Of a DNA stretch of 64,000 nt, positions 1 to 10,363 are shown piece by piece. This DNA is from Saccharomyces uvarum. Lineage: Eukaryota > Ascomycota > Saccharomycetes > Saccharomycetales > Saccharomycetaceae. The notes below the pieces were generated by a model. The model had not been told where the DNA came from. It made no database searches and saw only the letters and a program-made list of their open reading frames with translations. How positions within the stretch are numbered: position 1 is the stretch's first letter; each line of letters starts with the position of its first letter. A program made the translations under genes and the position numbers. The DNA lies in NCBI GenBank assembly GCA_947243795.1, contig OX365943.1, positions 248,001-312,000 on the forward strand, in the 5' to 3' direction.

Positions 1-2
1 TT

Positions 3-1799
3 TAAAATCATACCCGCTATGAATTTTCCGTTATTGAAACAGCTTTCGCTACCTTTGTCCTCGTTATTTTTAAACGAAAGTATAGTTTCTAGCATCAAAA
101 TCAACTTTTGAGGATAATCTATAAACAGTATATTTTCGATGGGGCTGACGTCATTTGCCGCGCTTGCATTTCTCAAATAAATTCCAACTGTTTTGGTAAT
201 GTGAAATAAATCTGAAACTGATAGCTGTTCGGATTGGCCTAGATTTTGGAATTTGAAGATTGAGTCCCATAAAGGTTTCAACGTTTCGGTAGAACAGGTT
301 GTCTTGGATACCAGCAGTTTATCCATCGCAATGCAGCATGTCAATGTTCCATGTTCTGTGAAAAAAGCCATGATTGTCCGATCACTGCTTATCAAACCTT
401 GTATTTTTGAGCTTGGCAGCACGGTTAGAACTTTGTTTAGTAAATTTGTTAGTAACGGTGTCAAATTGCTAAAAAATTTAGCTTGTTCGTGGCAATTTTT
501 CATCGTTTGAAACAGAGTAACTAGATCTTTAGCATCTAACCACATAGCATTTTCTAAGTTTAGCAGCTTTCTTGTTAGATCTAAAAATCCTTGATATTGC
601 ACTGGGTCCTTAAAGGTACTGCCAACTTGAATTAATTCACTAAAGGATACGAGTTTTATCAAAGCATCAGCGTCAGCCTTGGATGCAATTGAGTTGCATA
701 GAATAATTAAAGCTGCGGCCAACGTGTAACTATTTGTGGAGTTTTTGATGGTTTCGATGCACAACGGTTGCTCCTTTTCGTTTGAATTAGTCAAATTAGC
801 TGATATGTTTCCAGCACACGATACAAGTCTTCTCATTATAATCAGTTTATTATTGAAAGTTTTCGGTGTCAAACAGTCTAATGATGCTAGTATATTCTTT
901 TGTATGTTCAGAACAACTTCATCTTCACCAGAGAAGTTTATATCTTCATCCTTGGCTACAATAGTTTCCAAACATGTTGATAGGTCCAATAGCAATGCAA
1001 GATTGATATTGGTTTCATCGTCACTTTCCTCATTGATGAAATCCTGCCGAACTTCGATATTGGCTGCAACTGTTTCATCTTCTATTGGTGGTAATTCTAT
1101 GTTTTGCACTTTAGAGGAAATTCTTTTGATGTACTGACTCAAAAAGAACAAATCGCTAATTTGGACATTTTCGTAGTGGAACTTTAAGAGCTCACTCAGT
1201 AACTCCGTTCCTAAGGTAACTTGATCGGACGACGCCAGATAGGTATACTGGGTCGTCTTTAACATACTAAATAATGGACCTCTGATAAAGGGAGCCAGCT
1301 TTTCCATATATTTTTCACCTCCAGCACAAAAGTTTCTTAATAGCGCAATCGATCTCATTTGCAGGTCATTTAATAGGCTATCGTCCGTGTCGTCATGGGA
1401 GATTTGATCCAATTTTAGTATACCGCCTATATAATAAGGAAGCAGTTTGTTCTTTCCCACAGATAGAACAGTGTCGCAATTATCATCATTGTCAATCATT
1501 GCATTGGCAACACATCTGATCAGCTCAGAAAGAACTTTGAAAAATGCTACCTTATCATTATCTGAGATATTCGCATCATGAAGGCAGTGATCCAGAGTTT
1601 GCTCTAGAACCCGCACCAGACTCGCTAGCAAACCAGTTTTACCAACAACGTTTCTATTATTCGGTTCTCTCAACGAAACGGCCAATTGATCCATTACAAT
1701 TAAGTAACTTCCCAGGTAAACATCGTTCATTGGAACATCCTTAATTGTAGAAGCATTTAGAATCGGTTGCAACCCGAACAAAATCTCTTCGTAATCCAT
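3..1799 (-). CDS. BEM4: Bem4, Rho-GTPase-binding polarity protein (3' end cut off)
   Basis: Reading from an ATG at 1799 on the minus strand, the frame stays open for 599 codons to the window edge, so roughly the last 35 of about 633 family residues are missing. The start MDYEEILFGLQPILNAS and the segment MQRS-like LLRNFC followed by APFIRGPLF agree with recalled S. cerevisiae Bem4. The protein is alpha-helical and leucine-rich, as expected of an armadillo-like SmgGDS relative. In S. cerevisiae Bem4 binds Cdc42 and Rho-type GTPases and supports bud emergence and the filamentous-growth MAPK pathway. It shares a divergent promoter with CDC60. Identification is by sequence memory and gene order; the GTPase role is known from the family, not visible here. 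Confidence 0.93.
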   Translation of the reverse strand, partial: MDYEEILFGLQPILNASTIKDVPMNDVYLGSYLIVMDQLAVSLREPNNRNVVGKTGLLASLVRVLEQTLDHCLHDANISDNDKVAFFKVLSELIRCVANAMIDNDDNCDTVLSVGKNKLLPYYIGGILKLDQISHDDTDDSLLNDLQMRSIALLRNFCAGGEKYMEKLAPFIRGPLFSMLKTTQYTYLASSDQVTLGTELLSELLKFHYENVQISDLFFLSQYIKRISSKVQNIELPPIEDETVAANIEVRQDFINEESDDETNINLALLLDLSTCLETIVAKDEDINFSGEDEVVLNIQKNILASLDCLTPKTFNNKLIIMRRLVSCAGNISANLTNSNEKEQPLCIETIKNSTNSYTLAAALIILCNSIASKADADALIKLVSFSELIQVGSTFKDPVQYQGFLDLTRKLLNLENAMWLDAKDLVTLFQTMKNCHEQAKFFSNLTPLLTNLLNKVLTVLPSSKIQGLISSDRTIMAFFTEHGTLTCCIAMDKLLVSKTTCSTETLKPLWDSIFKFQNLGQSEQLSVSDLFHITKTVGIYLRNASAANDVSPIENILFIDYPQKLILMLETILSFKNNEDKGSESCFNNGKFIAGMIL

Positions 1800-1939
1800 T
1801 CACCAAAATTTTACCGCCTTTTGCTTTCGAATTGTGACCCTTTTAGCGTTGAAATATAGTCCAACCGAAGAAACTCTCTAGATAATTCATGGTGTAGAGT
1901 GCTCTATCACCGTTCTCTTCGACCATGATATGTAATGTC

Positions 1940-1950
1940 TTTTATATTTT
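1940..1950 (+). other. ARS consensus match (TTTTATATTTT)
   Basis: The 11-mer matches WTTTAYRTTTW at every position. Such matches are frequent in yeast intergenic DNA and most are not origins, so this is only a site match. Confidence 0.2.
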
Positions 1951-1955
1951 TTCTA

Positions 1956-1962
1956 CGGGTAA
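1956..1962 (+). promoter_or_regulatory. Reb1-type site (CGGGTAA)
   Basis: CGGGTAA followed by C is the Reb1 core. It lies about 157 bp upstream of the BEM4 start, a usual distance for this nucleosome-excluding general regulatory factor. Assigned by motif only. Confidence 0.5.
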
Positions 1963-2633
1963 CAGTGTCTTGTTTTTATTGGCCCTTTCCGAGAAGAATA
2001 GCTGTATTTATCCCACCTATGGAAACAATTTCTCGATTCCCAGTAGACACGAGGGACAGTACACTGATATAGGCTAGTTACTAATGATTCGAAATGCTGG
2101 CTTACTTATATTCAACGCTAGAATCCCTATCTCTCTCCACGCAAGTATGAGTACAGTAACGCGGTATTTTCCACACTTCTTCAGCGGCTAAACCATAGAC
2201 CCAATTTTTGATTGAATAAAAGGTATACTAGCCTCGATCTAATACATTTCTTTTTTGTATCCATGTTTAAAAAGTAGTCATTGAGTGCGTTGTTTTATGG
2301 GTAGCCTCAGCTGGATGATGCTCCTAGTTCTTCCTTTCTCCACCCAGCATTGTTGCTTAAGCCATCTGATTGCCTTCTGTTGCCCTCACTTGGTACGATG
2401 CTCTGGCCGTTAACGGTTCCTTTGTCTGCAAGATGAAAAAAAAAACGAATCAGTCACCCACGCAAATAATTGAAAAAAAAAGAAAATTAAGAGTGAAAAG
2501 AAAGCTTATGCTTTTTTCTTTTTCAGCATTTGCTTGATGCATTAAGTTATATAATATAAGCACGGAAACTTAACGGTCTTTTTTTTTTAAAAAATTCAAG
2601 ACATAAAAAAGGATAAACTTCAACCAGTACACA

Positions 2634-5600
2634 ATGTCTTCTGGTTTGGTCTTAGAAAATACGGCACGTAGAGATGCGTTGATTGCCATCGAAAAGAAAT
2701 ATCAAAAAATATGGGCTGAAGAACATCAATTCGAAATTGATGCTCCATCAATTGAAGATGAGCCCATCACTATGGACTCTGAAGAACTGCACCGCAAGTA
2801 CCCCAAGTTCATGGCATCTATGGCTTATCCTTACATGAACGGTGTTTTACACGCCGGCCATTGTTTCACTCTTTCTAAAGTCGAATTTTCTATTGGTTTT
2901 GAAAGGATGAATGGTAAGAGAGCTTTGTTCCCATTAGGTTTCCACTGCACTGGTATGCCAATCCTAGCTTGTGCCGATAAATTAAAGAGAGAAGCCGAAT
3001 TATTTGGTGAACACTTCGACAATGTACCAGCTGAAGAAGAAGATACTAAAGAAGAAACTCCAGTAGAAAAAGAACATGAAGACGTTACTAAGTTCAAAGC
3101 TAAGAAATCAAAGGCTGCAGCCAAGAAAGGCCGTGGTAAATATCAATTCGAGATTATGCTACAACTTGGTATCCCAAGAGAACAAATTATCCAGTTTGCC
3201 GATGCTAAGTATTGGTTGACTTATTTCCCACCTTTATGTGAAAGTGATTGTAGTTCGCTGGGTTCCCGTATTGACTGGAGACGTTCTTTTGTTACCACCG
3301 ATGCTAATCCTTATTACGATGCTTTCATCAGATGGCAAATGAACAAGTTAAAGGCTGCAGGTAAGATCAAATTTGGTGAACGTTATACCATTTACTCAGA
3401 AAAAGATGGTCAAGCTTGTATGGATCACGATAGACAATCAGGTGAAGGTGTTACACCTCAAGAATATATCGGTGTTAAAATCGAAGCTTTGGAATTCGCC
3501 GCTGATGCTGCGGAAATAATCGACTCTAGTTCTGCCATTGACAAATCTAAGAAGTTCTACTTTGTTGCCGCCACCTTGAGACCTGAAACCATGTACGGTC
3601 AAACATGTTGCTTCGTCTCTCCAACAATTAAATACGGTATTTTCGATGTTGGTGACTCTTACTACATTACCACTGAACGTGCATTCAAAAACATGTCGTA
3701 CCAAAAGTTGACTCCAAAGAGAGGCTTCTACAAACCAGTTGTTACCATCCCTGGTAAGGCCTTCATTGGTACCAGAATTCATGCTCCACTATCCGTATAT
3801 CCAGAATTAAGAATTTTACCTATGGAAACTGTTATTGCTACCAAGGGTACCGGTGTGGTCACTTGTGTCCCATCTAACTCCCCAGATGATTATATTACTA
3901 TCAAGGATTTGCTGCATAAGCCAGAATATTACGGTATCAAATCTGAATGGATTGACTATGAGATCGTTCCAATTATGCGTACTGAAAAGTATGGTGATCT
4001 AACTGCTAAGGCCATTGTTGAAGAAAAGAAAATTCAATCTCCAAAGGATAAGAACTTATTGGCAGAAGCCAAAAAGATTGCTTACAAGGAAGATTACTAT
4101 ACTGGTACTATGATTTACGGTCCTTACAAGGGCGAAAAGGTCGAAGTCGCCAAGAATAAAGTCAAGGCTGATATGATTGCTGCAGGTGAAGCTTTCGTTT
4201 ACAACGAGCCAGAATCTCTAGTTATGTCTCGTTCTGGTGATGACTGTATTGTTTCTCTGGAAGATCAATGGTACGTTGACTATGGTGAAGAAAGCTGGAA
4301 GAAACAAGCCATTGAATGTTTGGAAGGTATGCAGTTATATGCTCCTGAAGTGAAAAACGCTTTCGAGGGTGTTTTGGATTGGTTAAAGAACTGGGCTGTT
4401 TGTCGTACTTATGGTTTGGGTACTAGATTACCTTGGGATGAAAAGTACTTAGTTGAGTCTTTATCGGACTCTACTATTTACCAATCATTCTATACTATCG
4501 CTCATTTGTTATTCAAGGATTACTTTGGTAAAGAAATTGGTCCATTAGGCATCTCAGCTGATCAAATGACCGAGGAAGTGTTTGACTACATTTTCCAGCA
4601 CCAAGATGAAGTTAAAAATACTGACATTCCTTTAATCGCCTTGCAAAAATTGAGAAGAGAATTCGAATACTTCTATCCATTAGATGTCTCTATCTCTGGT
4701 AAAGATTTGATTCCAAATCATTTAACTTTCTTCATCTATACTCATGTCGCATTGTTCCCAAAGAAATTCTGGCCAAAGGGTATTAGAGCCAATGGTCATT
4801 TGATGTTGAACAATGCCAAGATGTCTAAGTCCACTGGTAATTTCATGACTTTAGAACAGACTGTCGAAAAATTCGGTGCAGATGCTTCTCGTATTGCTTT
4901 CGCCGACGCTGGTGACACTGTTGAAGATGCCAATTTTGATGAATCTAATGCCAATGCTGCTATTTTAAGATTATTCAACTTGAAGGAATGGGCAGAAGAA
5001 ATTACCCAAGATTCCTCTAATTTGAGAACTGGTGAAATAACAGATTTCTTTGACATCGCATTTGAACATGAAATGAACGCTTTGATTGAAAAGACTTACG
5101 AACAATATGCATTAACCAATTATAAGAATGCTTTGAAATACGGTCTTTTCGATTTCCAAGCTGCTAGAGATTACTATCGTGAAGCTAGCGGTGTAATGCA
5201 TAAAGATTTGATTGCTCGCTACATTGAAGCACAAGCCTTGATGTTGGCTCCAATTGTTCCCCATTTCGCTGAATACATGTACCGTGAAGTATTAGGCAAG
5301 CAAGGTTCTGTACAAAATGCTAAATTCCCACGTGCTTCCAAGCCAATAGATAAGGGAGCTCTAGCCTCTTTGGATTACTTAAGAAACTTACAAAGAAGTA
5401 TTAGAGAAGGTGAAGGTCAAGCATTAAAGAAGAAAAAGGGAAAGTCTGCCGAAGTTGATGCATCCAAGCCTGTCAAGTTGATTTTATTAATTTCTGAATC
5501 TTTCCCGGAATGGCAATCACAATGTGTTGAAGTTGTTCGTAAAATGTTTGGTGAACAAACCTTAAATGATAATAAGAAGATCAGAGAGTACGTTGAACCC

Positions 5601-5909
5601 AAGGAAATGAAGAGAGCTATGCCATTCATTTCTTTGTTAAAGCAACGTTTAGTTAGTGAAAGTCCAGAACATGTCTTTGAAAGAGAATTACAATTCAATG
5701 AAATTGACACCGTTAAAGCTGCAGCTAAGAATGTTGAAAAGGCTGCTCAAGCTTTGAAAGTTGCTGAATTCAGCGCAATTTCTTTCCCATATGGCGCTAA
5801 GACTGGTAAGGATATCTTTACTGGTGAAGAAGTTGAAATTCCACCTGTGACAAAGATTGTTGAAAACGCTGTTCCAGGTAATCCAGGTGTCATTTTCCAA
5901 AACATCTAA
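2634..5909 (+). CDS. CDC60: Cytosolic leucyl-tRNA synthetase
   Basis: A 1091-residue class I aminoacyl-tRNA synthetase that charges tRNA-Leu in the cytosol. The HIGH-type motif is HAGH at residues 73-76 and KMSKS lies at about 729-733. The inserted CP1 editing domain carries the threonine-rich segment TLRPET at about 314-319, which clears mischarged tRNA. A lysine- and glutamate-rich insertion near residues 130-170 is typical of the eukaryotic enzyme. Codon use is strongly biased (GGT, GCT, TTG, AAG), fitting high expression. In S. cerevisiae the protein also signals leucine sufficiency to TORC1 through Gtr1. The start is the first ATG after a short A/T-rich leader and gives one residue more than the recalled 1090. 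Confidence 0.97.
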   Translation: MSSGLVLENTARRDALIAIEKKYQKIWAEEHQFEIDAPSIEDEPITMDSEELHRKYPKFMASMAYPYMNGVLHAGHCFTLSKVEFSIGFERMNGKRALFPLGFHCTGMPILACADKLKREAELFGEHFDNVPAEEEDTKEETPVEKEHEDVTKFKAKKSKAAAKKGRGKYQFEIMLQLGIPREQIIQFADAKYWLTYFPPLCESDCSSLGSRIDWRRSFVTTDANPYYDAFIRWQMNKLKAAGKIKFGERYTIYSEKDGQACMDHDRQSGEGVTPQEYIGVKIEALEFAADAAEIIDSSSAIDKSKKFYFVAATLRPETMYGQTCCFVSPTIKYGIFDVGDSYYITTERAFKNMSYQKLTPKRGFYKPVVTIPGKAFIGTRIHAPLSVYPELRILPMETVIATKGTGVVTCVPSNSPDDYITIKDLLHKPEYYGIKSEWIDYEIVPIMRTEKYGDLTAKAIVEEKKIQSPKDKNLLAEAKKIAYKEDYYTGTMIYGPYKGEKVEVAKNKVKADMIAAGEAFVYNEPESLVMSRSGDDCIVSLEDQWYVDYGEESWKKQAIECLEGMQLYAPEVKNAFEGVLDWLKNWAVCRTYGLGTRLPWDEKYLVESLSDSTIYQSFYTIAHLLFKDYFGKEIGPLGISADQMTEEVFDYIFQHQDEVKNTDIPLIALQKLRREFEYFYPLDVSISGKDLIPNHLTFFIYTHVALFPKKFWPKGIRANGHLMLNNAKMSKSTGNFMTLEQTVEKFGADASRIAFADAGDTVEDANFDESNANAAILRLFNLKEWAEEITQDSSNLRTGEITDFFDIAFEHEMNALIEKTYEQYALTNYKNALKYGLFDFQAARDYYREASGVMHKDLIARYIEAQALMLAPIVPHFAEYMYREVLGKQGSVQNAKFPRASKPIDKGALASLDYLRNLQRSIREGEGQALKKKKGKSAEVDASKPVKLILLISESFPEWQSQCVEVVRKMFGEQTLNDNKKIREYVEPKEMKRAMPFISLLKQRLVSESPEHVFERELQFNEIDTVKAAAKNVEKAAQALKVAEFSAISFPYGAKTGKDIFTGEEVEIPPVTKIVENAVPGNPGVIFQNI

Positions 5910-6589
5910 ATATGTTTTGAGATGCCTCATAATGATTTGTTGATAAAAAAAAAGGATACAAAATTTAAAAAAAAAGTTTATAAAATCAGTAAAGAACTAC
6001 CAAAAATGACATAGCTTCGATACATTTCGGCTCGTATATAATATAATATATTGTAATCACACAGTTTCGTTCTCTAGTTGCTTACTTCTTTATAAAGCGC
6101 TCTATAAGTTCAAAAAAGGATACGTATTTTTGCATTACTCCTCAGACATTCTGTTTGAGTCATATTATGTTATCGCTGTAGTCCTTCCTGTGAATGATCA
6201 GATGGATAATCAAGGATCAGTGGAAGGTTTGACATAAACCAAAGGACGGGACGAAACAAAAAGTCGAAAAGTAAGTGAATGAATAAATAGATAGATCGAT
6301 AAACAAATAAATAAATAAATAAATAAATAAAAATGTGTTAGATGAATGATAAAGTTTATAAATGTAATGTACTTTAAGGATGTAAGAAAAAAAGCATTGT
6401 GTATCAAAACCAAATAAAACAGGTCGATGTGGTCAGTATATGAGGAAGAACGCCCTAAAAAAAGTAATAGGAAAAGTTGAGTAAAAAATAGAATTAAATA
6501 AAACCCAAATGATCACGTACAACATGCACACTGATGCTTAAAAACTCTCCCGTTAATGAAGTGAAAAGTAGGATGATGCGTTTCATTAT
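5910..6589. other. CDC60-PET20 convergent intergenic region
   Basis: This 680-bp gap lies between two converging genes. It is A/T-rich and holds 3'-end type signals such as TATATA-like tracts near 6036-6050, poly(A) runs and a tetranucleotide repeat. I see no gene or RNA; the short ORF on the minus strand here is low-complexity sequence from the repeat. Confidence 0.6.
6305..6328 (+). repeat. (AAAT)6 microsatellite
   Basis: Six perfect AAAT units, flanked on the left by GATA/AATA-like degenerate units, in the 3' flank shared by CDC60 and PET20. Slippage-prone; no function implied. Confidence 0.9.
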
Positions 6590-7351
6590 TCATCCTTCCA
6601 TTTTTTTTTTCATTTGGAGTAATGTCACCACTGGTTTTTTTCTACCCTTACCTCTTCTTTTTAAAACCTCATCCATTTTCTTCTGAAATGTCTCGTTTTT
6701 CTCATTATTGTTTGCCGTATTCCCTTTAGCAGTTACATTCGTTAGTTCATCAACGTCCATTGCTTTCTCACCAGGTGGATGGAATGGTTTCAAATTTTTC
6801 AGCAGCTCACTAGGTATGTTCTCCCATTCTGAAAAGAATTCGAGTCCGGTGGCGGAGGATATCCATGGAGACAGAGGTTCGTTCAAATCGTCTAGTTTCA
6901 TCGCAAACTCGTACAATGTACTTCCAGTATCTTCCTTTAGCTTTGGGTCATTAGGATTAATAAATATGGGTCTGTATCCAGAATAGAGTACGTTTGTGGT
7001 CATGTCACTATGTTTTAAGTGTGAAGTGGATGGAACTCTTGGTAGCCACGAAAAATCGCGCCTTTTCTTTCTTGAATGTGAAGCCCTTATATTGGTGGAA
7101 TCTGTTTTGGCTATTGCTTCGCTTTGCTCTATAAGTGGTGTGGGGCATTCGTGCTCTGGGGGTTGGCGATGATACGCTGCTTTTTTACTGCCCTTTCTCC
7201 TTTTAGATTTCATCTGACTTTTGGACAATAGCGAGTGGTTGTTTAAAAATGTAAATGAGGACTGATATCGTTTGGATGTGGACGCTGTTCTTAAGGAAGC
7301 GACACTGTTCCTTGATAAGGGTGAGAAAAATGTGCTAGCTAGCTTTAACAT
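6590..7351 (-). CDS. PET20: Pet20, mitochondrial protein needed for respiratory growth
   Basis: A 253-residue protein, the same length as recalled S. cerevisiae Pet20. Its first 35 residues (MLKLASTFFSPLSRNS...) are rich in Ser, Arg and Leu with no acidic residue, a typical matrix-targeting presequence. The middle holds the conserved block around WLPRVPSTSHL and the segment from SGYRPIFINP to FSEWENIPSELL shared with the paralogue Sue1. The C-terminus is basic. In S. cerevisiae Pet20 is needed for respiratory growth and stability of the mitochondrial genome under stress; its biochemical role is not established. No catalytic motif is visible. Confidence 0.93.
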   Translation of the reverse strand: MLKLASTFFSPLSRNSVASLRTASTSKRYQSSFTFLNNHSLLSKSQMKSKRRKGSKKAAYHRQPPEHECPTPLIEQSEAIAKTDSTNIRASHSRKKRRDFSWLPRVPSTSHLKHSDMTTNVLYSGYRPIFINPNDPKLKEDTGSTLYEFAMKLDDLNEPLSPWISSATGLEFFSEWENIPSELLKNLKPFHPPGEKAMDVDELTNVTAKGNTANNNEKNETFQKKMDEVLKRRGKGRKKPVVTLLQMKKKMEG

Positions 7352-7695
7352 AGCTTATGGGTCGACTTAGCGCTCTGACTTGCTCAATAGAGGAATTTTC
7401 TTAACAACCCTTTGGTAGCGTTTGACAGCAAATGGTCTTTACACGTTGTGCGTATGTTGTGCACGTAAGGTGATGTAAGTCAAAGGAAATATAGAGACAT
7501 TCAAGTAGCTATTATAAATACCCTTTGGGATAAACGATCCCGACACGGCGAGAGAAAAAGAAACGATAAAAAGAAAAGGTGTTGATTCTCGTCGAAGATG
7601 ATAATGGTTGAGATTGCCATTAATTATTATGACCGTTAGTATTATTATTATTTATGTTATTATTGAATGCAGATTTATATGATTATATATGTTTG
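7352..7695. other. AIM44-PET20 intergenic region
   Basis: A 344-bp gap holding the PET20 promoter and AIM44 3' flank, both on the minus strand. A loose Abf1-type match (CGT-N5-RYGAY) lies at 7590-7602. ATT-rich runs near 7615-7695 would serve AIM44 3'-end formation. No gene is seen. Confidence 0.55.
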
Positions 7696-9861
7696 TTATA
7701 TTTTTATGCCAACAGGAAGAGTCAATGACCTCTTGACGGCCCCTGTAGGCAACGATATAATGCTATTAGAATAGGCTGAGTGCAGCATAGCGATTGGTGA
7801 TCTGAAAGTAATGCTCAAATTTCTTTCTTTTTCTATCGGCCTTAAGTTTGCCAACTGGTCTACTTCCACCAAAATGTCTCCCTTATCTTCTTCTTCTACT
7901 TCTTCTTCTTCTTCATCCCTCACTGAAACATCATCAAGTATTTGGGAGGAATTGCCATCCGCCTCATATTCAATTAATAGAGAATCGACAAGATCTTCAT
8001 AGATAGTCGAGTTTGTTTCAGTCGATTTATTCATATAAACAGCAGTGTCTTTGGAATCCTGTAGACGTGCAATTTGCACCCGGAGCATGATTCTTTGCGC
8101 AATGACTGTGCTCAAATAATGCTTCATCAAATCGTAACTCATTTCATTAGAGACATTTTCGTTCTTCAAGTTGTCATCTTGTATGTTATCGTTATTTTCA
8201 ATTCCGTCTTTGTCCATTGCTTCTACTGTCTCCATTGCATCTGCATAATCTGAATGGCTGTCTAATGATTTTTGGTCATAATCAGATGAGGAAACACTAT
8301 TAACAGGGGATAACTCCCTCATAGAAGTAGTGTCTATGACATATTCGTCTTCTTCCCTTATTGAGTATCGATTCATAGATAATGGAATTACTTTATTTTC
8401 CACTACAATTGATGGTTGTCTCGCGATAGCGTTTAGGGAAGTTGAAGGTTTCGATCTTACCAATCTTGATCTAGAGTATGCACTGCTGTTGCGAGTTACA
8501 GCATGGTTAGCACTATCTGATACAGAAATAAAAGAATTTCTGTTGTTTACCGGTGTCATAGTGGCAGGTGCAGTTAAAATGGAGGCAGCCCTTCTGATGG
8601 AAGAATTTGTTCTTCTTAAGGACGGCGTATACCTTACTAAAGGGCTCTTTGGTGCCTTTGATTCTGTTGTTGGTTCCTTGGATTTGAAAACCGTTGCCTC
8701 GCAATTTGTATCAATTCTTAGAGGTTTGGTGATTGCTAGTGGGGCTAGTACAGGCACCAAAGACTTTGATGATATTGATCTTTGTAGATTGGATACATAT
8801 CTTTGCGCTTTTTTTTGACGAGAAGTAGAAGAATTCTTGGTGCTAGTTAAGTCGGCCTGCCTTCTTGTTGATTTTTTATTGTTCTGAGTCTTGGATTTGG
8901 AGGTTTTAGAATTAAAAGTGGGTGTAGCGTTTTTGTCATTAAATGAGAACAATTTTCTTCTTATAGCCAATCTCAGTCTGCGTAATGTTTTTTTTATACT
9001 AATTCCCAATGAAGTAAAATAATACAAGAGACCGCCTTTGCATCTAATAGCCTTCGATCTTTTTAAGCTGCTACGGGCGCTGATTGACCTGCTACTGGCA
9101 CTAGAACTATATCTATAATTTGAAGATTTTATAGACCCGACCTGTTTTATGGTAGGAACTCTGTTTAGCTTTTTTTTATGTTCCGATACTGGCTTTTTTG
9201 CTTCAATGACTTTTTTTTGCTTCTCCAATTTCGGTTTGGTTTTGAGTTCAGCCTCCTGCATTGGTTGCAGTGTTCCGCTGGGAGTTGATTCCTTTGACGA
9301 TATCGATGATGCGGATGACGATGCAATATTGTAGGAAACATTGTCTGCAGTTGGAATGGTCTGTGAAGCTGTCGATACTGAGCCAGTTACATTTCCCTCT
9401 GGAATAACTTCCATCGAACGCAACTGGTTTCTTACCACACTTGAACTGCTATAATGTAAAGAATCATCGTTTTGTAGATCGTGAGAAGCAAAATAATCGC
9501 TTTTGTTGGAGTCTGAGGATGTCAATCTTTTAGTGGGTTCATTTGGGTTGACAATAATACGTGGAGAGGATGTAGTATTATCGGAGATATTAGCAAATGA
9601 ATAGTATCCATTAGAGGAGTAACCAGAATTTGTATTTGTATTGGATGCAGATGTATAGTCAGATAAAATCTGGGAGGTGGTGTCTTCATCGTGTGTGACT
9701 GGATTTTCTCCACCCAAAGCATTGTTCAAAAGGTGGTGATTATTTAGATGGTATTCTTCCATCGTTCCTCTTGGTAAGCTTTCGTTGGACGGAAATTTAA
9801 AATCCACTTGGTCGCCTTTAAATGATTTAGTCTTTGTTCTTATTGGGGCTCTAATAATCAT
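7696..9861 (-). CDS. AIM44: Aim44/Gps1, bud-neck polarity regulator
   Basis: A 721-residue, largely disordered protein, very rich in Ser, Thr, Asn and Lys. The conserved N-terminus is [14 protein letters not shown], and a basic block around [19 protein letters not shown] lies near the middle. Near the C-terminus is an acidic run ([14 protein letters not shown]), followed by the conserved tail [15 protein letters not shown]. The recalled S. cerevisiae protein is about 758 residues with a much longer acidic run, so the length difference is mostly in that repeat. In S. cerevisiae the protein sits at the bud neck, regulates Rho1 and Cdc42 after cytokinesis and binds Hof1. No enzymatic domain is present. 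Confidence 0.93.
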   Translation of the reverse strand: MIIRAPIRTKTKSFKGDQVDFKFPSNESLPRGTMEEYHLNNHHLLNNALGGENPVTHDEDTTSQILSDYTSASNTNTNSGYSSNGYYSFANISDNTTSSPRIIVNPNEPTKRLTSSDSNKSDYFASHDLQNDDSLHYSSSSVVRNQLRSMEVIPEGNVTGSVSTASQTIPTADNVSYNIASSSASSISSKESTPSGTLQPMQEAELKTKPKLEKQKKVIEAKKPVSEHKKKLNRVPTIKQVGSIKSSNYRYSSSASSRSISARSSLKRSKAIRCKGGLLYYFTSLGISIKKTLRRLRLAIRRKLFSFNDKNATPTFNSKTSKSKTQNNKKSTRRQADLTSTKNSSTSRQKKAQRYVSNLQRSISSKSLVPVLAPLAITKPLRIDTNCEATVFKSKEPTTESKAPKSPLVRYTPSLRRTNSSIRRAASILTAPATMTPVNNRNSFISVSDSANHAVTRNSSAYSRSRLVRSKPSTSLNAIARQPSIVVENKVIPLSMNRYSIREEDEYVIDTTSMRELSPVNSVSSSDYDQKSLDSHSDYADAMETVEAMDKDGIENNDNIQDDNLKNENVSNEMSYDLMKHYLSTVIAQRIMLRVQIARLQDSKDTAVYMNKSTETNSTIYEDLVDSLLIEYEADGNSSQILDDVSVRDEEEEEVEEEDKGDILVEVDQLANLRPIEKERNLSITFRSPIAMLHSAYSNSIISLPTGAVKRSLTLPVGIKI

Positions 9862-10363
9862 TGTTGCACAATAGAATTGTTGATGGGAATATGCAGTTTT
9901 AGTTTTAGTGTTTTCGTCAAGTAAGTTTAACTTTGATTTCCTTGCTATGCCGTTATATTCTCGATCCCATTTATTGTGAATGCTTAAATCTATATATACT
10001 ACATTTTTTACAAGATATTGATGATATTCAAAAAGCCCAGCAAGCGGGTTCCCCTGGTTGCAGCCCTTCTCGGAGGGGTGGGTATAGCGGTTCCTTATCC
10101 TGGCAATTAAAGATTTAATGTGAATATATAAATGGCTGAAACAGCCTTTTTTTTTCCGTCCTTGCCAGCCATCGCCTTTTTTTTTAAATATTTTTACACG
10201 AAAACAATAGATGAAAAATTCTCAATGCATCGCATCGCATTAGATGAGATGCGAATAGGGGAGTTGGTTCTCGAGCAACTAGTAGCTCTTTGATTTTAAT
10301 TACTTTCAAGCATAACTTCTTGCGGAAAGAATCAATAAAAAGGCTGTTAGCGTAGTTGAAATA
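9862..10363. other. AIM44-TGS1 divergent promoter
   Basis: This 502-bp region separates the two starts. It has CCAGC-type cores near 10039 and 10165 that loosely resemble Swi5/Ace2 sites, which would suit AIM44. On the TGS1 side are an RRPE-like TGAAAAATT and a PAC core. I see no gene here; the short ORF at 9933-10118 lacks any support. Confidence 0.5.
10212..10253. promoter_or_regulatory. RRPE-like and PAC-like elements of TGS1
   Basis: TGAAAAATT at 10212-10220 resembles the RRPE, and GATGAGAT at 10243-10250 contains the PAC core. They lie about 110-150 bp before TGS1. This pair marks ribosome-biogenesis promoters in yeast and suits a snoRNA/snRNA cap enzyme. The PAC lacks the leading GC, so the match is imperfect. 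Confidence 0.4.

Larger units (their letters stand above)
1800..2633. other. BEM4-CDC60 divergent intergenic region
   Basis: This 834-bp stretch separates two divergent start codons and holds no gene I can support. It has a Reb1-type site near BEM4, one perfect 11-base ARS consensus match, and a TATA-like tract (TTATATAATATAAG) around 2546-2560 that suits CDC60 transcription. The 100 bases before CDC60 are rich in A and T runs. Confidence 0.7.

Noticed and set aside
2398-2436. 12-codon ORF with three leucine codons upstream of CDC60 (leucyl-tRNA synthetase), resembling a leucine attenuator
   Set aside because: It lies about 200 bp before the start and upstream of the likely TATA tract near 2550, so it is probably not in the mRNA.
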